Part shown: piece after piece, positions 8,330-17,982 of the stretch
Layout: every line of letters begins with the position of its first letter
Position numbering within the stretch: the stretch's first letter is position 1
Assembly (NCBI RefSeq): GCF_003335505.1
Contig: NZ_QPEX01000033.1
Coordinates: 62,001 to 126,000, forward strand
From: Bremerella cremea
Lineage (GTDB): Bacteria > Planctomycetota > Planctomycetia > Pirellulales > Pirellulaceae
DNA: 64,000 bases
Reading direction: 5' to 3'
Made by a program: the position numbers and the translations under genes
Notes under the pieces: model-generated
Database searches by the model: none
The model's input: the letters and a program-made list of their open reading frames with translations, nothing else
Told to the model about the DNA's origin: nothing

Positions 8330-10591
8330 ATGTTGAATGTTTATCCTCGCAACCGATCATCTTTCATTGCGTTGCTAGCATTCCTCGCGATAATGCTCGG
8401 AGGGATCACTGGCTGCCGCACGGTTGTTGATGCGCAGCAGGAGCTTGCGGAATTAACCGATTTATCCCCGTTGCAGGTTCAATCCACGGCTCCTGCGGCG
8501 GAAGTTCGTCCTAAGTCTTCAGCCAGCCCCAAGACAATAGAAGCTGCCGAGGCTGCTCTTTCTTCCTCAGTGATCCAGAACGATCCCAAAGCGATTCGCC
8601 CTCAGCGGGTTGATTCGCGGGGTTGGTATCTCGATAGTAGCGTGCCCCTCTATCTTGCATTCCACTTGCGAGAACCTCGTTGGCATCACCGGGCGTTAGA
8701 GAGTTTGCTCGACCAACCGATCTCTTCCCAAGAAGTTCTAGAGGCTGGCACCGAATCACTCGATCCCGAAATCAAAGCCACGGCATGGATCGGCCTGGTA
8801 CGCAGTGGGGCCGAAGTCCAAGATGCTGACCTAGCCGAACTAATCCAAAATCCTCAAGTCACAGCCACCACTAAGGGTGCATTACTTGAAGCGATTACCG
8901 ACACCACAATCATAAGTCAATTGTTCGCCGAACGGGACAACCTGATTGCTGATACCGAGTTGAAAGACGATTTTTCAGGACAACAGCTTCAAGAGCAGTT
9001 TTGGTACAGCTTGGCAACGACGGTTCCCAGCGTCCGTTCCGACGAACGTTTCACGGCTGATTTCATCGAGCAACCAGCGGAAATTCAGCAGACGCTGCTC
9101 GACTTAATGCTGACCGATTCGACCAGTGAAGTTCCGGCCAGTGTCACGCAGCGTTTCGAGAATCTCTCGCCAGAAGTCTTGCGACGAGTCAATTTGTGGC
9201 ACAGTTATTTGCGGACAGTAGCTCCGATTGATGTTCTATCAGATGCCAGCCGTTCGCCCAATTTTTCGACCCGAGAAAACGCTACGATTGGGCTCGGTCG
9301 CGAAGGTTCTCATGCGGCGGAGGCTCTTTTATTAGATGTCTCTGATAGTGCCCCCACGCTTCTTCAAACGGCGGCCATCGTGGCTTGGGGCCTGATGCCT
9401 CAACACGAGGAATGGCCACGCTTGGCGGAAACCACCTCTTGGCGCGTCCGCTTGGCGATTGCTCAATGGATCCCTTTAACTTCACGCAACTTGGAAACCA
9501 TCCAGAAACTAAAAGAAGACAACAGCCACTTGGTGCGTCAGGCCATGCTCGCCCGAAGCACGACTCCAGCAGAACCTGTCGTCGAGCGCAAGCCTCCTGC
9601 CAAACCAAAACCACTCCTCAAGAAAGAGATGGATCTCTCGCCGGAGGAAGTCGTCGGCTTGCTCGATCAAATCGACCAAGCCGAGCATGCCACAGATGCT
9701 GCGGCCCGCACCACTGCACGCGAACAATTACTACTTGCTCCGGACAAAGTCCTGGCTGCGGTCGATCAGGTCGCCCGAACTTTGGTCCAGTATGAGAACG
9801 ACTATTTGTTCGAAGTCCTTCTTCCCCAGTGCGATCCTGCTTTCCTGCGGTTACAGGAAGCGACGCAAGGGAGTTCGCAAATGACTTTGATTGCTTTGCG
9901 AGACCTGGAGCTTCGAAGCGAACAAGCACCGCTGCCCGAGTTGATTCTCTGGCGGTTGGGCCAGCACACCCATCGATTCAATTCGCTCGATTGGCAAACA
10001 ATCATGGGCATCGTCAAACAGGACAAACGCCCCGCTACGGAATCCCTCGTTCGCCAAGCGATTGGGCATGACGATCCCCTGGTTCGCATGCGGGCCTGCG
10101 AGCACGTTACTCAATTTCCTCTGCCCGATGTTGTTCATCCTTTAGAAGACAGTCTCGAGCATGAATCACCGGACGTCCGTTGCGCGGCGATTCGTGCGCT
10201 TTCCAAGCTTGATGGTCCTAACCATCGAGAAATGTTCGTGACGATGCTGCTTGATCGAGAAGTCGACGTCCAACTTGCTGCTGCTCAAGCACTGGACGAG
10301 GCCAACGATCCACGTGGTGTCCAGCATATCTACCGCATGACCTATTCCTCTTCGCGCGAAACGCGATTGAAAGGGGCACGAGCGATTGCCGCTCGCCAGA
10401 ACCAAGTTGACCTTCCTGAATTGATCCGTCTGCTTGACGATGAAACGTCAATTCGCAAAGCCGCCCTCGAAGGACTGTCCAGCTTAGTCCCTGCAGAAAA
10501 CAACCCACCGCCCAAAAATACGGTAATATCGCTTGAGGCCCAGTCAATCGCCTGGAAAAACTGGTTCGACCGGCAGTCGCTGAAGCGGTAA
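8330..10591 (+). CDS. HEAT-repeat lipoprotein
   Basis: 753 residues. The N-terminus is a lipoprotein signal with a lipobox (LGGITGC, Cys at about residue 29), so the protein should be lipid-anchored in a membrane. The body is almost all short paired helices. HEAT-like units are clearest near the C-terminus (DPLVRMRACEHV, SPDVRCAAIRALSKLDG, EVDVQLAAAQALDEANDP, ETRLKGARAIAARQ, ETSIRKAALEGLSSL). A Pro/Lys-rich linker (about 418-432) separates two helical blocks. HEAT arrays are usually protein-binding scaffolds; no enzymatic motif is visible. In-frame upstream codons reach a stop at 8300 with no other ATG, GTG or TTG, so the start is fixed although no Shine-Dalgarno is present. It follows the 6430 gene closely and may share its transcript. 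Confidence 0.85.
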   Translation: MLNVYPRNRSSFIALLAFLAIMLGGITGCRTVVDAQQELAELTDLSPLQVQSTAPAAEVRPKSSASPKTIEAAEAALSSSVIQNDPKAIRPQRVDSRGWYLDSSVPLYLAFHLREPRWHHRALESLLDQPISSQEVLEAGTESLDPEIKATAWIGLVRSGAEVQDADLAELIQNPQVTATTKGALLEAITDTTIISQLFAERDNLIADTELKDDFSGQQLQEQFWYSLATTVPSVRSDERFTADFIEQPAEIQQTLLDLMLTDSTSEVPASVTQRFENLSPEVLRRVNLWHSYLRTVAPIDVLSDASRSPNFSTRENATIGLGREGSHAAEALLLDVSDSAPTLLQTAAIVAWGLMPQHEEWPRLAETTSWRVRLAIAQWIPLTSRNLETIQKLKEDNSHLVRQAMLARSTTPAEPVVERKPPAKPKPLLKKEMDLSPEEVVGLLDQIDQAEHATDAAARTTAREQLLLAPDKVLAAVDQVARTLVQYENDYLFEVLLPQCDPAFLRLQEATQGSSQMTLIALRDLELRSEQAPLPELILWRLGQHTHRFNSLDWQTIMGIVKQDKRPATESLVRQAIGHDDPLVRMRACEHVTQFPLPDVVHPLEDSLEHESPDVRCAAIRALSKLDGPNHREMFVTMLLDREVDVQLAAAQALDEANDPRGVQHIYRMTYSSSRETRLKGARAIAARQNQVDLPELIRLLDDETSIRKAALEGLSSLVPAENNPPPKNTVISLEAQSIAWKNWFDRQSLKR

Positions 10592-10742
10592 TCCCTTTTC
10601 CCCACCACTTCTTCTTCGCCTACTCAACCCGAGATAGGTCAGCGCGTTATAATTCCCATGGTAGGGAGCACCCCACATGTAACGCTCCCCAAACAAGTTA
10701 CGTGGCACAAGCGATTTACCATAAATTTGCCGCCCGGACGAA

Positions 10743-12911
10743 ATGGACGGAGACATGGCCTCGACCCCCAGCATCAAGCTCAGCTTCCCCGCACAGGACA
10801 TCGCCCAGCTAACGTTCGACCTACCGGACAAAGGAGCGAACATCCTGAGTCATCCGGTCATGGAAGAGTTGGCGAGTCATCTCGATACGCTTTCACAGCG
10901 GGACGACATCGTCGGTGTCATTCTCGATTCGGCCAAGCCAACCATCTTTATTGCTGGTGCCGATATCAACGAGTTTGCCGCTTCGATGGAGGTCGACACC
11001 AAGCGTACCTACGAGATGTCTCGTTGGGGGCAAAAGCTATTTGGCCGTTTACATGCCAACAAGTGGGTGACCGTGGCCGCAATCAACGGCACGTGTGTTG
11101 GTGGCGGAACGGAACTGGCGTTGGGTTGCGATCGCCGAATCGTTTCAACGCATGAGAAAACCGAGATCGGCCTTCCTGAAGTGAAGCTGGGAATCTACCC
11201 TGGCTGGGGCGGAACGGTTCGTCTTTCGCGGCTGGTTGGGCTGGGCAATGCTGTCAAAATGATTACCTCAGGCGAAAGTGTCTCGCCCCAGAAAGCTCTT
11301 GAACTCGGATTTGCCGATGACTTAGTTCCTCCAGATCAACTGGTCTCTGCCGCGATTGCTCTGATACGAGAAGAGCAAAAAACCGAGCAGTACTTGGCCG
11401 ATCGAACCGAGGGTCAACAACGGATCACGATTAGCGATACCGAGCTTGGTTTCCTGGGGGCAACCGCTTCCGCTTACATCCAGCAACAAACCAAGGGACA
11501 ATATCCCGCTCCGCTGGCAGCTCTCGAAACGCTTCTTGGCGGGGCAATGGTCTCTGCCGAAGAGGCCTTAGAGCTGGAAGCCCAGGGGATGGCCGAGCTT
11601 TTTGGCACGCCCGTAAATGCGGCTTTGATCAATGTCTTTTTACTAACCGATCGCAACAAGAAAGACAGTGGCGTCGAAGGAGAAGGTCCCAAGCCGCGCA
11701 AACTGCAATCGGCCAGCGTCATTGGGGCTGGCATCATGGGCAGTGGAATTGCAGCGGCCAATCTTAAGCGAGGCATATCGGTCAAGCTGAACGACGCCAA
11801 CCCAGAAGCCCTCCAGCGTGGCTCAACGGCGGTTCTGGACGAAGTGTCTTTCGACAAAGCGACACGCAGCAAGAACGTCGAACGAGCAATCGAGTTCGCT
11901 GGTCGCCTCCGCACCACAACCAACAGTGATGAACTGCTCGATACCGAAATCATCATCGAAGCGGTAGTCGAAAACCTGGAATTAAAACGGAAGATCTTCG
12001 CCGGGCTCGAAGAAAAGCTTCCCGAATCAACCATCTTGGCCAGCAATACCTCGACACTGCCCATCACCAAGCTGGCCGAAAACCTCCAGCATCCAGAGCG
12101 TTTCGTCGGCATTCACTTTTTCAACCCCGTTCGCATGATGAAGCTGGTGGAAGTGATTCGGGGTGAGAAAACCTCAGATGAAACGGCCGCAACCGCCGTT
12201 GCCTATGCCAAGGGGCTCGGCAAATTCCCGATTGTGGTCAACGACGGCCCAGGCTTCCTGGTGAATCGCCTGCTTTTTCCCTACATGAACGAAGCCACGC
12301 AGTTGCTGCAAGATGGCGTCGACATGAAGCGAATCGACAAGGTCGCCCGGAAGTTCGGCATGCCGATGGGCCCGATTGCTTTGTACGACATGGTCGGCAT
12401 CGACACGTCCTTCTACGCCGGTCGCACCATGTACGACGCGTTCCCTTCGCGTACGCTGGTTTCCCCGATTTTGCCTGCCCTGATCAAACGAGACATGCTT
12501 GGCAAGAAGAAGGGAGTTGGTTTCTTCAACTACCAAAACAAGAAGGGCAAGCCGGAAGTCAATGCCGAGACCGTTGAATTGATTCAAAAGTACGTCGATG
12601 CTCCTAATCGTGAGATCACCGACACCGAAATCGAGCATCGTTTAATTCTCCCAATGCTGCTCGAAGCGACGCGTGCCCTTACAGAAGAGATCGTCCGAGA
12701 TCCACGTGACGTCGATCTCGGTTTGATCTTTGGAATCGGTTTTCCGCCGTTCAAGGGTGGGCTGCTCTTTTGGGCAGATACCGTTGGGGCGAAGACGCTG
12801 ATCGAGTGGCTCAAGCCGTTAGAAGAATTGGGGCAACGATTCGTCGCGACGGAAATGCTGCAAGAGATGGCCCAGCAGGACAGTAAGTTTTACGATCTCA
12901 CTTCGGCCTAG
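10743..12911 (+). CDS. fadJ: Fused enoyl-CoA hydratase / 3-hydroxyacyl-CoA dehydrogenase
   Basis: A 722-residue bifunctional beta-oxidation enzyme: hydration of trans-2-enoyl-CoA, then NAD-dependent oxidation of L-3-hydroxyacyl-CoA. The N-terminal crotonase domain shows IAGADINEFA, GGGTELALGCDRRI and PEVKLGIYPGWGG. The dehydrogenase domain begins near residue 322 with the nucleotide-binding SVIGAGIMGSGIA and continues with HFFNPVRMMKLVEVI, carrying the catalytic His. The C-terminal part has the GFGFPPFKGG-like segment (IFGIGFPPFKGG). It opens a four-gene fatty-acid degradation cluster with thiolase 66 bp downstream. A second ATG at 10755 is a possible start. FadB and FadJ cannot be separated by eye; FadJ is chosen for the separately organised thiolase of FadI/FadA type. 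Confidence 0.9.
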   Translation: MDGDMASTPSIKLSFPAQDIAQLTFDLPDKGANILSHPVMEELASHLDTLSQRDDIVGVILDSAKPTIFIAGADINEFAASMEVDTKRTYEMSRWGQKLFGRLHANKWVTVAAINGTCVGGGTELALGCDRRIVSTHEKTEIGLPEVKLGIYPGWGGTVRLSRLVGLGNAVKMITSGESVSPQKALELGFADDLVPPDQLVSAAIALIREEQKTEQYLADRTEGQQRITISDTELGFLGATASAYIQQQTKGQYPAPLAALETLLGGAMVSAEEALELEAQGMAELFGTPVNAALINVFLLTDRNKKDSGVEGEGPKPRKLQSASVIGAGIMGSGIAAANLKRGISVKLNDANPEALQRGSTAVLDEVSFDKATRSKNVERAIEFAGRLRTTTNSDELLDTEIIIEAVVENLELKRKIFAGLEEKLPESTILASNTSTLPITKLAENLQHPERFVGIHFFNPVRMMKLVEVIRGEKTSDETAATAVAYAKGLGKFPIVVNDGPGFLVNRLLFPYMNEATQLLQDGVDMKRIDKVARKFGMPMGPIALYDMVGIDTSFYAGRTMYDAFPSRTLVSPILPALIKRDMLGKKKGVGFFNYQNKKGKPEVNAETVELIQKYVDAPNREITDTEIEHRLILPMLLEATRALTEEIVRDPRDVDLGLIFGIGFPPFKGGLLFWADTVGAKTLIEWLKPLEELGQRFVATEMLQEMAQQDSKFYDLTSA

Positions 12912-12977
12912 ACTTCCTTGGTTTGCCCCACACAAATCACGAAGCAGAACCGAAGTCACCATAGAGAAAGTCTCACC

Positions 12978-14138
12978 ATGAATCAGGCGGTAATCATTGA
13001 TTGCGTGCGAACGCCCATCGGTCGAGCCCATCCCGAGCGGGGCTACTACCGCGATGTGCGTAGCGACGACCTGGCAGTTCACTGCGTCGAAGCGTTGCTC
13101 CAACGAACCGGCATCGATCCCGCAGAGATCGAAGACGTTCTGTTCGGCAATACCCAGCAAACGCTCGAGCAAGGTCTGAACGTTGCCCGGATCATCGGTC
13201 TAACCTCAGGTGTTGCGGCCACAGCGGGCGGCACCACCATTAACCGGCTTTGTGGCAGTAGTCTGCAGGCGTTGAACCAAGCAGCACACAGCATCATTGC
13301 TGGTGCCGAAGACGTGCAGATTGTGGGAGGGCTCGAGCACATGACCCATGTGCCAATGGATTATGCCCTGAATATCAACCCCAAGCTGTACCATCACACT
13401 TCGGAAGCGGCCTTGCACATGGGGATTACCGCTGAATTCCTGGCCCAAACGCAAGGAATCTCGCGTAAAGCTCAAGATGAGTTCGCCCTGGCAAGTCATC
13501 AGAAAGCAAGCGCCGCGTTCGACGCAGGCAAGTTCTCTAACGAAGTCATTCCCACCCATGGCCGAGACGAAGAAGGTGCACGCCAACTTCTCATTCGTGA
13601 CCAATGCGTGCGGGCAGATACCAGTTTAGAGGCTCTTGCCGCTCTGAAGCCGGTCTTCATGCCCGATGGCGGAACGGTCACGGCTGGTAACGCCTCGCCT
13701 ATCAACGACGGCGCGGCGGCCATGCTAATGATGTCAGAGGCCTCGGCCAAACGCCTGGGGCTCAAACCAATGGCCAAAGTCGTTGCCACGGCAGTTGCGG
13801 GAGTTGATCCTTCGGTGATGGGCACCGGCCCAATTCCAGCCACACAGAAGGTCTTGAAGCGAGCAGGCATGACGCTTGATCAAATCGATTTGATCGAACT
13901 GAACGAAGCGTTCGCCTCGCAGTCGTTGGCCTGCATCGGCGGCCTAGGCTTCGATCCTACAAAGGTCAACGTGCATGGTGGGGCGATTGCAATTGGGCAC
14001 CCCCTGGGCTGTTCCGGGGCTCGAATCAGCACCACACTTTTGCATGCCATGAGAGACCGGGGCGCACGCTATGGCTTGGCCACCATGTGCATTGGTGTCG
14101 GGCAAGGCATAGCCACCATCTTCGAGTCCATCGACTAA
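12978..14138 (+). CDS. fadA: Acetyl-CoA acyltransferase (3-ketoacyl-CoA thiolase)
   Basis: A 386-residue thiolase that cleaves 3-ketoacyl-CoA with CoA to acetyl-CoA and a shortened acyl-CoA. The nucleophilic cysteine lies in INRLCGSSLQA (near residue 91). The C-terminal signatures are HGGAIAIGHPLGCSGAR (His) and ATMCIGVGQG (second Cys). The ATG at 12978 fits the family start MNQAVIIDCVRTPIG and is preceded by GAGAAAG; an upstream in-frame TTG at 12918 would add 20 atypical residues. It sits between the hydratase/dehydrogenase and an acyl-CoA ligase, 19 bp before the latter, so the cluster is probably one operon. Confidence 0.92.
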   Translation: MNQAVIIDCVRTPIGRAHPERGYYRDVRSDDLAVHCVEALLQRTGIDPAEIEDVLFGNTQQTLEQGLNVARIIGLTSGVAATAGGTTINRLCGSSLQALNQAAHSIIAGAEDVQIVGGLEHMTHVPMDYALNINPKLYHHTSEAALHMGITAEFLAQTQGISRKAQDEFALASHQKASAAFDAGKFSNEVIPTHGRDEEGARQLLIRDQCVRADTSLEALAALKPVFMPDGGTVTAGNASPINDGAAAMLMMSEASAKRLGLKPMAKVVATAVAGVDPSVMGTGPIPATQKVLKRAGMTLDQIDLIELNEAFASQSLACIGGLGFDPTKVNVHGGAIAIGHPLGCSGARISTTLLHAMRDRGARYGLATMCIGVGQGIATIFESID

Positions 14139-14157
14139 CGAAGCCGGAGCCTCTCGG

Positions 14158-15861
14158 ATGGAGACGGGACAACCGTGCCCCCAGCACGACTCAATCGCTG
14201 GGCTATTCGTTGAACGGGTCGAGGCCGATCGGTCTCAAGTCGCTTTGTGGACTCGTTCCGAGAATCCGGAAGCTTCGTTCGAGCCCTCGACCTGGCAAGA
14301 CTTGCTGCAAGATGTGTGGCAAATGGTTGCCTGCCTGCAGCAAGTTGGCGTGCAGCCGACCTCCCGCGTGGTTCACTATGCCGAGAATTGTCGGCATTGG
14401 ATCGTGGTTGACTTGGCGTTACATCTGCTCGGTGCGTGGCATGTCCCGGTCGGACTGCATGGCTCGCAAGAGTTGCGAGACACCATCCACAACAACTGCC
14501 AGCCTGACTTCTCGATCTTCGCCGACGAAGATCGAGCCGATTCTCTGCGCTGGCGGATTCGCCGAGAAGACGGCCCCCAACCTGGCGAAGTCTTTTCGCT
14601 TCAGGAACGAATCCAAGAGCTTTCCCCTGCCGCGCCCGATACCATGCTGGCCGAACTACGTCAGCGATGGTCCGCTTTGGATCCCGATGCCGTTTGTTCC
14701 CTCGTATACACTTCCGGCACCACTGGTGGTCCCAAGGGCGTGATGCTAACCCACCGGAACCTGGCTTCCAACGCTATGGCTCTGGTAAAAACCTACGAGG
14801 AAAAACCGGTCGACCGGCGGCTGAGCTTTCTTCCCTTTAGTCATTTGTACGCAAGAACGTGCGATCTTTACACCTGGATCGCTCGTGGGTCGCAACTAGT
14901 TTTAGCTGCCTCGCGCGAAACGATCCTGGCCGATTGCCAAGCCATGCAGCCAACGCTAATCAACGGCGTCCCCTACTTCTATCAGAAGGTTGTGGAAGGC
15001 TTGCAGCGGAAGGGGAAGTTAAGCGAACCGGGTGCCCTGAAGGCTGCTTTGGGGGGTGAAATTCGGATGTGTACCAGTGGTGGTGCCCCCCTCCCCCAAC
15101 TGGTCATCGATACTTTTACGCAGCAGAACATTCTTCTCTGCGAAGGCTACGGGCTAACCGAGACCTCACCGGTGATCACCGTTTCGACCGAGCAAGCACA
15201 CCAACCTGGCAGCGTGGGCAAGCCCCTTCCAGAGGTTGAAATTCGAATCTCAGAGACCGGCGAAATCGAAACCCGTGGTCCCCACGTGATGGCAGGCTAC
15301 TATCGAGATGACGACGCCACACGCCAAATCATGAATGGCAATTGGCTGTGCACCGGAGACCAGGGGCTTATCGATCCTGAAGGCTTTTTGTGGATAACCG
15401 GGCGACAAAAAGAAGTCCTGGTTCTATCGACCGGACGCAAAGTTAGTCCTGCCGCCCTAGAACTTGCTATCGGCAGTGATCCGCTAGTCGCTCAGGTGGT
15501 TGTTTGTGGCGAAGGGCAAAAGTGCTTGTCCGCTTTGATCGTTCCCGATCCTGATCATCTCCGCCGTCGCATTCAAGAGGCGAAGTTGTGGGTATTTTCC
15601 AAACATCAAGCCCTCAAGCATCCCACCGTTCGGATGTGGTTTCGAGAAGTGCTTGAATGCCGCTTGGCCAATCGAGCCGACTACGAACAGGTGGGCCCGT
15701 TCACCATCCTGGGACAAGGCTTCACCCCGTCCAGCGGCGAAATGACCTCGAAATTAAGCCTCCGAAGGGAACAGATTTTGAAAAATTACCAGGGTACTAT
15801 CGAGCAAATGTACCTAGGCAACGAAGTGTCGCCGTCCTGGTGGCGATCGTTGTTACCGTAA
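14158..15861 (+). CDS. AMP-dependent acyl-CoA ligase (long-chain fatty acid-CoA ligase type)
   Basis: 567 residues of the ANL adenylate-forming family, which activates a carboxylic acid to an acyl-AMP and then to acyl-CoA. The P-loop motif is YTSGTTGGPKGVMLTH (near residue 182). The later motifs are CEGYGLTETSP and TGDQGLIDPEGFLWITGR, with the hinge and C-terminal subdomain following. The catalytic C-terminal lysine region reads GEMTSKLSLRR, which differs somewhat from the usual TPTLKLKR but keeps basic residues. Its place between thiolase and acyl-CoA dehydrogenase makes a fatty acid the likely substrate. It would supply the first step of the pathway encoded here. Chain-length preference cannot be read from the sequence. 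Confidence 0.88.
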   Translation: METGQPCPQHDSIAGLFVERVEADRSQVALWTRSENPEASFEPSTWQDLLQDVWQMVACLQQVGVQPTSRVVHYAENCRHWIVVDLALHLLGAWHVPVGLHGSQELRDTIHNNCQPDFSIFADEDRADSLRWRIRREDGPQPGEVFSLQERIQELSPAAPDTMLAELRQRWSALDPDAVCSLVYTSGTTGGPKGVMLTHRNLASNAMALVKTYEEKPVDRRLSFLPFSHLYARTCDLYTWIARGSQLVLAASRETILADCQAMQPTLINGVPYFYQKVVEGLQRKGKLSEPGALKAALGGEIRMCTSGGAPLPQLVIDTFTQQNILLCEGYGLTETSPVITVSTEQAHQPGSVGKPLPEVEIRISETGEIETRGPHVMAGYYRDDDATRQIMNGNWLCTGDQGLIDPEGFLWITGRQKEVLVLSTGRKVSPAALELAIGSDPLVAQVVVCGEGQKCLSALIVPDPDHLRRRIQEAKLWVFSKHQALKHPTVRMWFREVLECRLANRADYEQVGPFTILGQGFTPSSGEMTSKLSLRREQILKNYQGTIEQMYLGNEVSPSWWRSLLP

Positions 15862-16014
15862 CCGTATAACAGATAGCAAGTTATCGCAAATTACTGTTTT
15901 CCGCAGCGATACCCTAGCGGAATAGTAAGGTACAATTAATTTGCCTGGAAGCATTGCTAATGGGGACTTGTGTCTCATTACGCGAACCATTCACCCCTGG
16001 CAGGAGCAGCAACG

Positions 16015-17946
16015 ATGAGTAGTGACACGTCGAATCAAATGCCTCCGGAAACGAAGCCGGAGCCGCAGGAAACCTCTTTCGCCGAAACCGCACTTACCTT
16101 GGGTGGCAAAAGTGCCGACGAAGCTCGCCGCACAGGGGCAATCGATACGGCGGACGACCAAGTCGAGAAGTTGTTCCAGCCGCAATACCAAACGGCCAAT
16201 AGCCCAGCGCATCGCGCGGTGTGGGATCGTGGTATTCCGGTCGAATTATTCGAATCGACGCCACTTAATACGCCTACCGAAATTCGCCAGGTGATGGACG
16301 ATAGCCTGGAAGTGGTTCGCGGCTTCAAAAAGAATAACGCCGTTACTGACGACAAAGGCAAGATCCGCGACGAGGTTTTAAACGGCTTGGGCGAAGCTGG
16401 TTATTGGGGTCTCTTGGTCGATAAGAAGTACGGCGGCAGTAGTACCCCGTTTCGGTCGTTCGCCCCGTTCTTAACGGAAATGGCAATGGTCGACCCAACA
16501 CTGGCTGGGCTGGCCTCGGTGCATGGCTGTATCGGTGCCGTCGATCCGGTTAGTACGTTCGGCAACGAAGAACAGAAACAACGCTATCTACCAAAGCTTG
16601 CCAGTGGAGAACGCCTCTCCGCGTTCGCGCTGACTGAACCGTGTGCAGGTTCCGACCTGACCGCCCTCCGAACGACCGCCAAGCTCGATGGCGATCACTA
16701 TGTGCTTAACGGTGAAAAATTGTTTATCACCAACGTTGTGCCTGGCCGCACGATTGGTGTGGTCTGCCTGATCGACGAAGTGCCTGCCGTGCTGGTGGTC
16801 GATTTACCACCGGAAGAAAACGAGAACTTTCAGCTCCGCAAGTATGGCATTTGGGCCCTGAAACACACCTACAACCAGGGCATCATCTTCAATAACTTGC
16901 GGGTGCCGAAAGAAAACCTTTTGAATCCTGGCAAGGGAACCGGCCTGACGATTGCCTACCATGGCTTGAACCTAGGCCGAATCGCACTTTGTGCCAACGC
17001 CGCAGGAACGATGCGGCTGATGATGGCCAGCATGATCCCTTGGGTTCACTTCCGCGAGACCTATGGCGAACCCATTTCCAAACGCGAACTGGTGCAGCGT
17101 CGCCTCGGCAAAATGGCCGGAATGATTGTCGCTGCCGACGCCCTGGTTGCCTGGTGTTCGACCTTAATCGACGCCGGATATCGTGGCGAAATGGAATGTA
17201 TTATTGCGAAGATCTTTGGGAGCGAATCGCAAAAGACCGCCGCGATTGAACTGTTCATGAAGACCCACGGTGGCCGCTCGTTCCTGCATGGGCACATGTT
17301 CGGCGATAACGTGCACGAGTATCTCGCTCCTTGTATTTACGAAGGAGAAGGAGAAATGCTCGGCATGGCGTTCTTCAAATCGCTGGTGAAGAAACATGGC
17401 ACGCAGTTCTTCGAGCCCATCGGCAAAGCCCTGCATGCGGCAGGAATCAAGAAGCCGAATCCATTCAACCCAGCCCATGCCTGGGCCCTCAAAGGGGCAT
17501 TGGGTCCGTATGCTGGTTGGATGATGAAGGAATACATGGGGGGCAAACCTCGTCCCAAGTTGCCGCAAATGCCAGACGATCTCAAAGCGCATGCCCAATG
17601 GGCAGCCGATCATCTGCAAGACATGCCACTGAAAATCTCTGGCACAATGCGCAAGCATCAACTGAAATTGGCAGACCGCCAATGTCGGATGTCGTACCTC
17701 TCGCAGAACGTGCAAGACCTAATGACTATCCTCTGCACGGCTTTGTACGCTGCGAAGCAAGATAACGAAACCGTCCGAGCGGCTGCGGATATCGCCTGTC
17801 GCGATCTGAAACGTGGCATTCTGTTGACGCGCCCCAGTGATCGCTACTTCCGCCGTGTGACCGAAGTGGGGGCGATGGTCGCTGAGGGGAATTTCCCCGG
17901 GGTCGGTGTGCCTCCCGATGAAATCATGATGCGGTATGATAAGTAA
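16015..17946 (+). CDS. Acyl-CoA dehydrogenase (FAD-dependent)
   Basis: A 643-residue enzyme for the first oxidation of beta-oxidation (acyl-CoA to trans-2-enoyl-CoA). Recognisable parts are SAFALTEPCAGSDLTALRTT (FAD and substrate loop) and the C-terminal ACAD domain including KTHGGRSFLHGHMFGDNVHE and YEGEGEMLG. It is longer than classical ACADs (about 380 residues) because of an N-terminal extension of about 90 residues and a helical C-terminal extension of about 150, as in FadE/VLCAD-like proteins. The ATG at 16015 has AGGAG at 16002-16006, a good spacing, so it is preferred over the GTG at 15970. A 153-bp gap separates it from the ligase gene, so it may have its own promoter while still belonging to the cluster. 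Confidence 0.9.
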   Translation: MSSDTSNQMPPETKPEPQETSFAETALTLGGKSADEARRTGAIDTADDQVEKLFQPQYQTANSPAHRAVWDRGIPVELFESTPLNTPTEIRQVMDDSLEVVRGFKKNNAVTDDKGKIRDEVLNGLGEAGYWGLLVDKKYGGSSTPFRSFAPFLTEMAMVDPTLAGLASVHGCIGAVDPVSTFGNEEQKQRYLPKLASGERLSAFALTEPCAGSDLTALRTTAKLDGDHYVLNGEKLFITNVVPGRTIGVVCLIDEVPAVLVVDLPPEENENFQLRKYGIWALKHTYNQGIIFNNLRVPKENLLNPGKGTGLTIAYHGLNLGRIALCANAAGTMRLMMASMIPWVHFRETYGEPISKRELVQRRLGKMAGMIVAADALVAWCSTLIDAGYRGEMECIIAKIFGSESQKTAAIELFMKTHGGRSFLHGHMFGDNVHEYLAPCIYEGEGEMLGMAFFKSLVKKHGTQFFEPIGKALHAAGIKKPNPFNPAHAWALKGALGPYAGWMMKEYMGGKPRPKLPQMPDDLKAHAQWAADHLQDMPLKISGTMRKHQLKLADRQCRMSYLSQNVQDLMTILCTALYAAKQDNETVRAAADIACRDLKRGILLTRPSDRYFRRVTEVGAMVAEGNFPGVGVPPDEIMMRYDK

Positions 17947-17982
17947 CTCCACGTTACTTACCCAGCGAGAAGGACTGCCGCA

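Noticed and set aside
11474..12112. 212-codon leftward frame inside fadJ
   Set aside because: Shadow of a strongly conserved gene; Ser/Arg-rich composition without family features.
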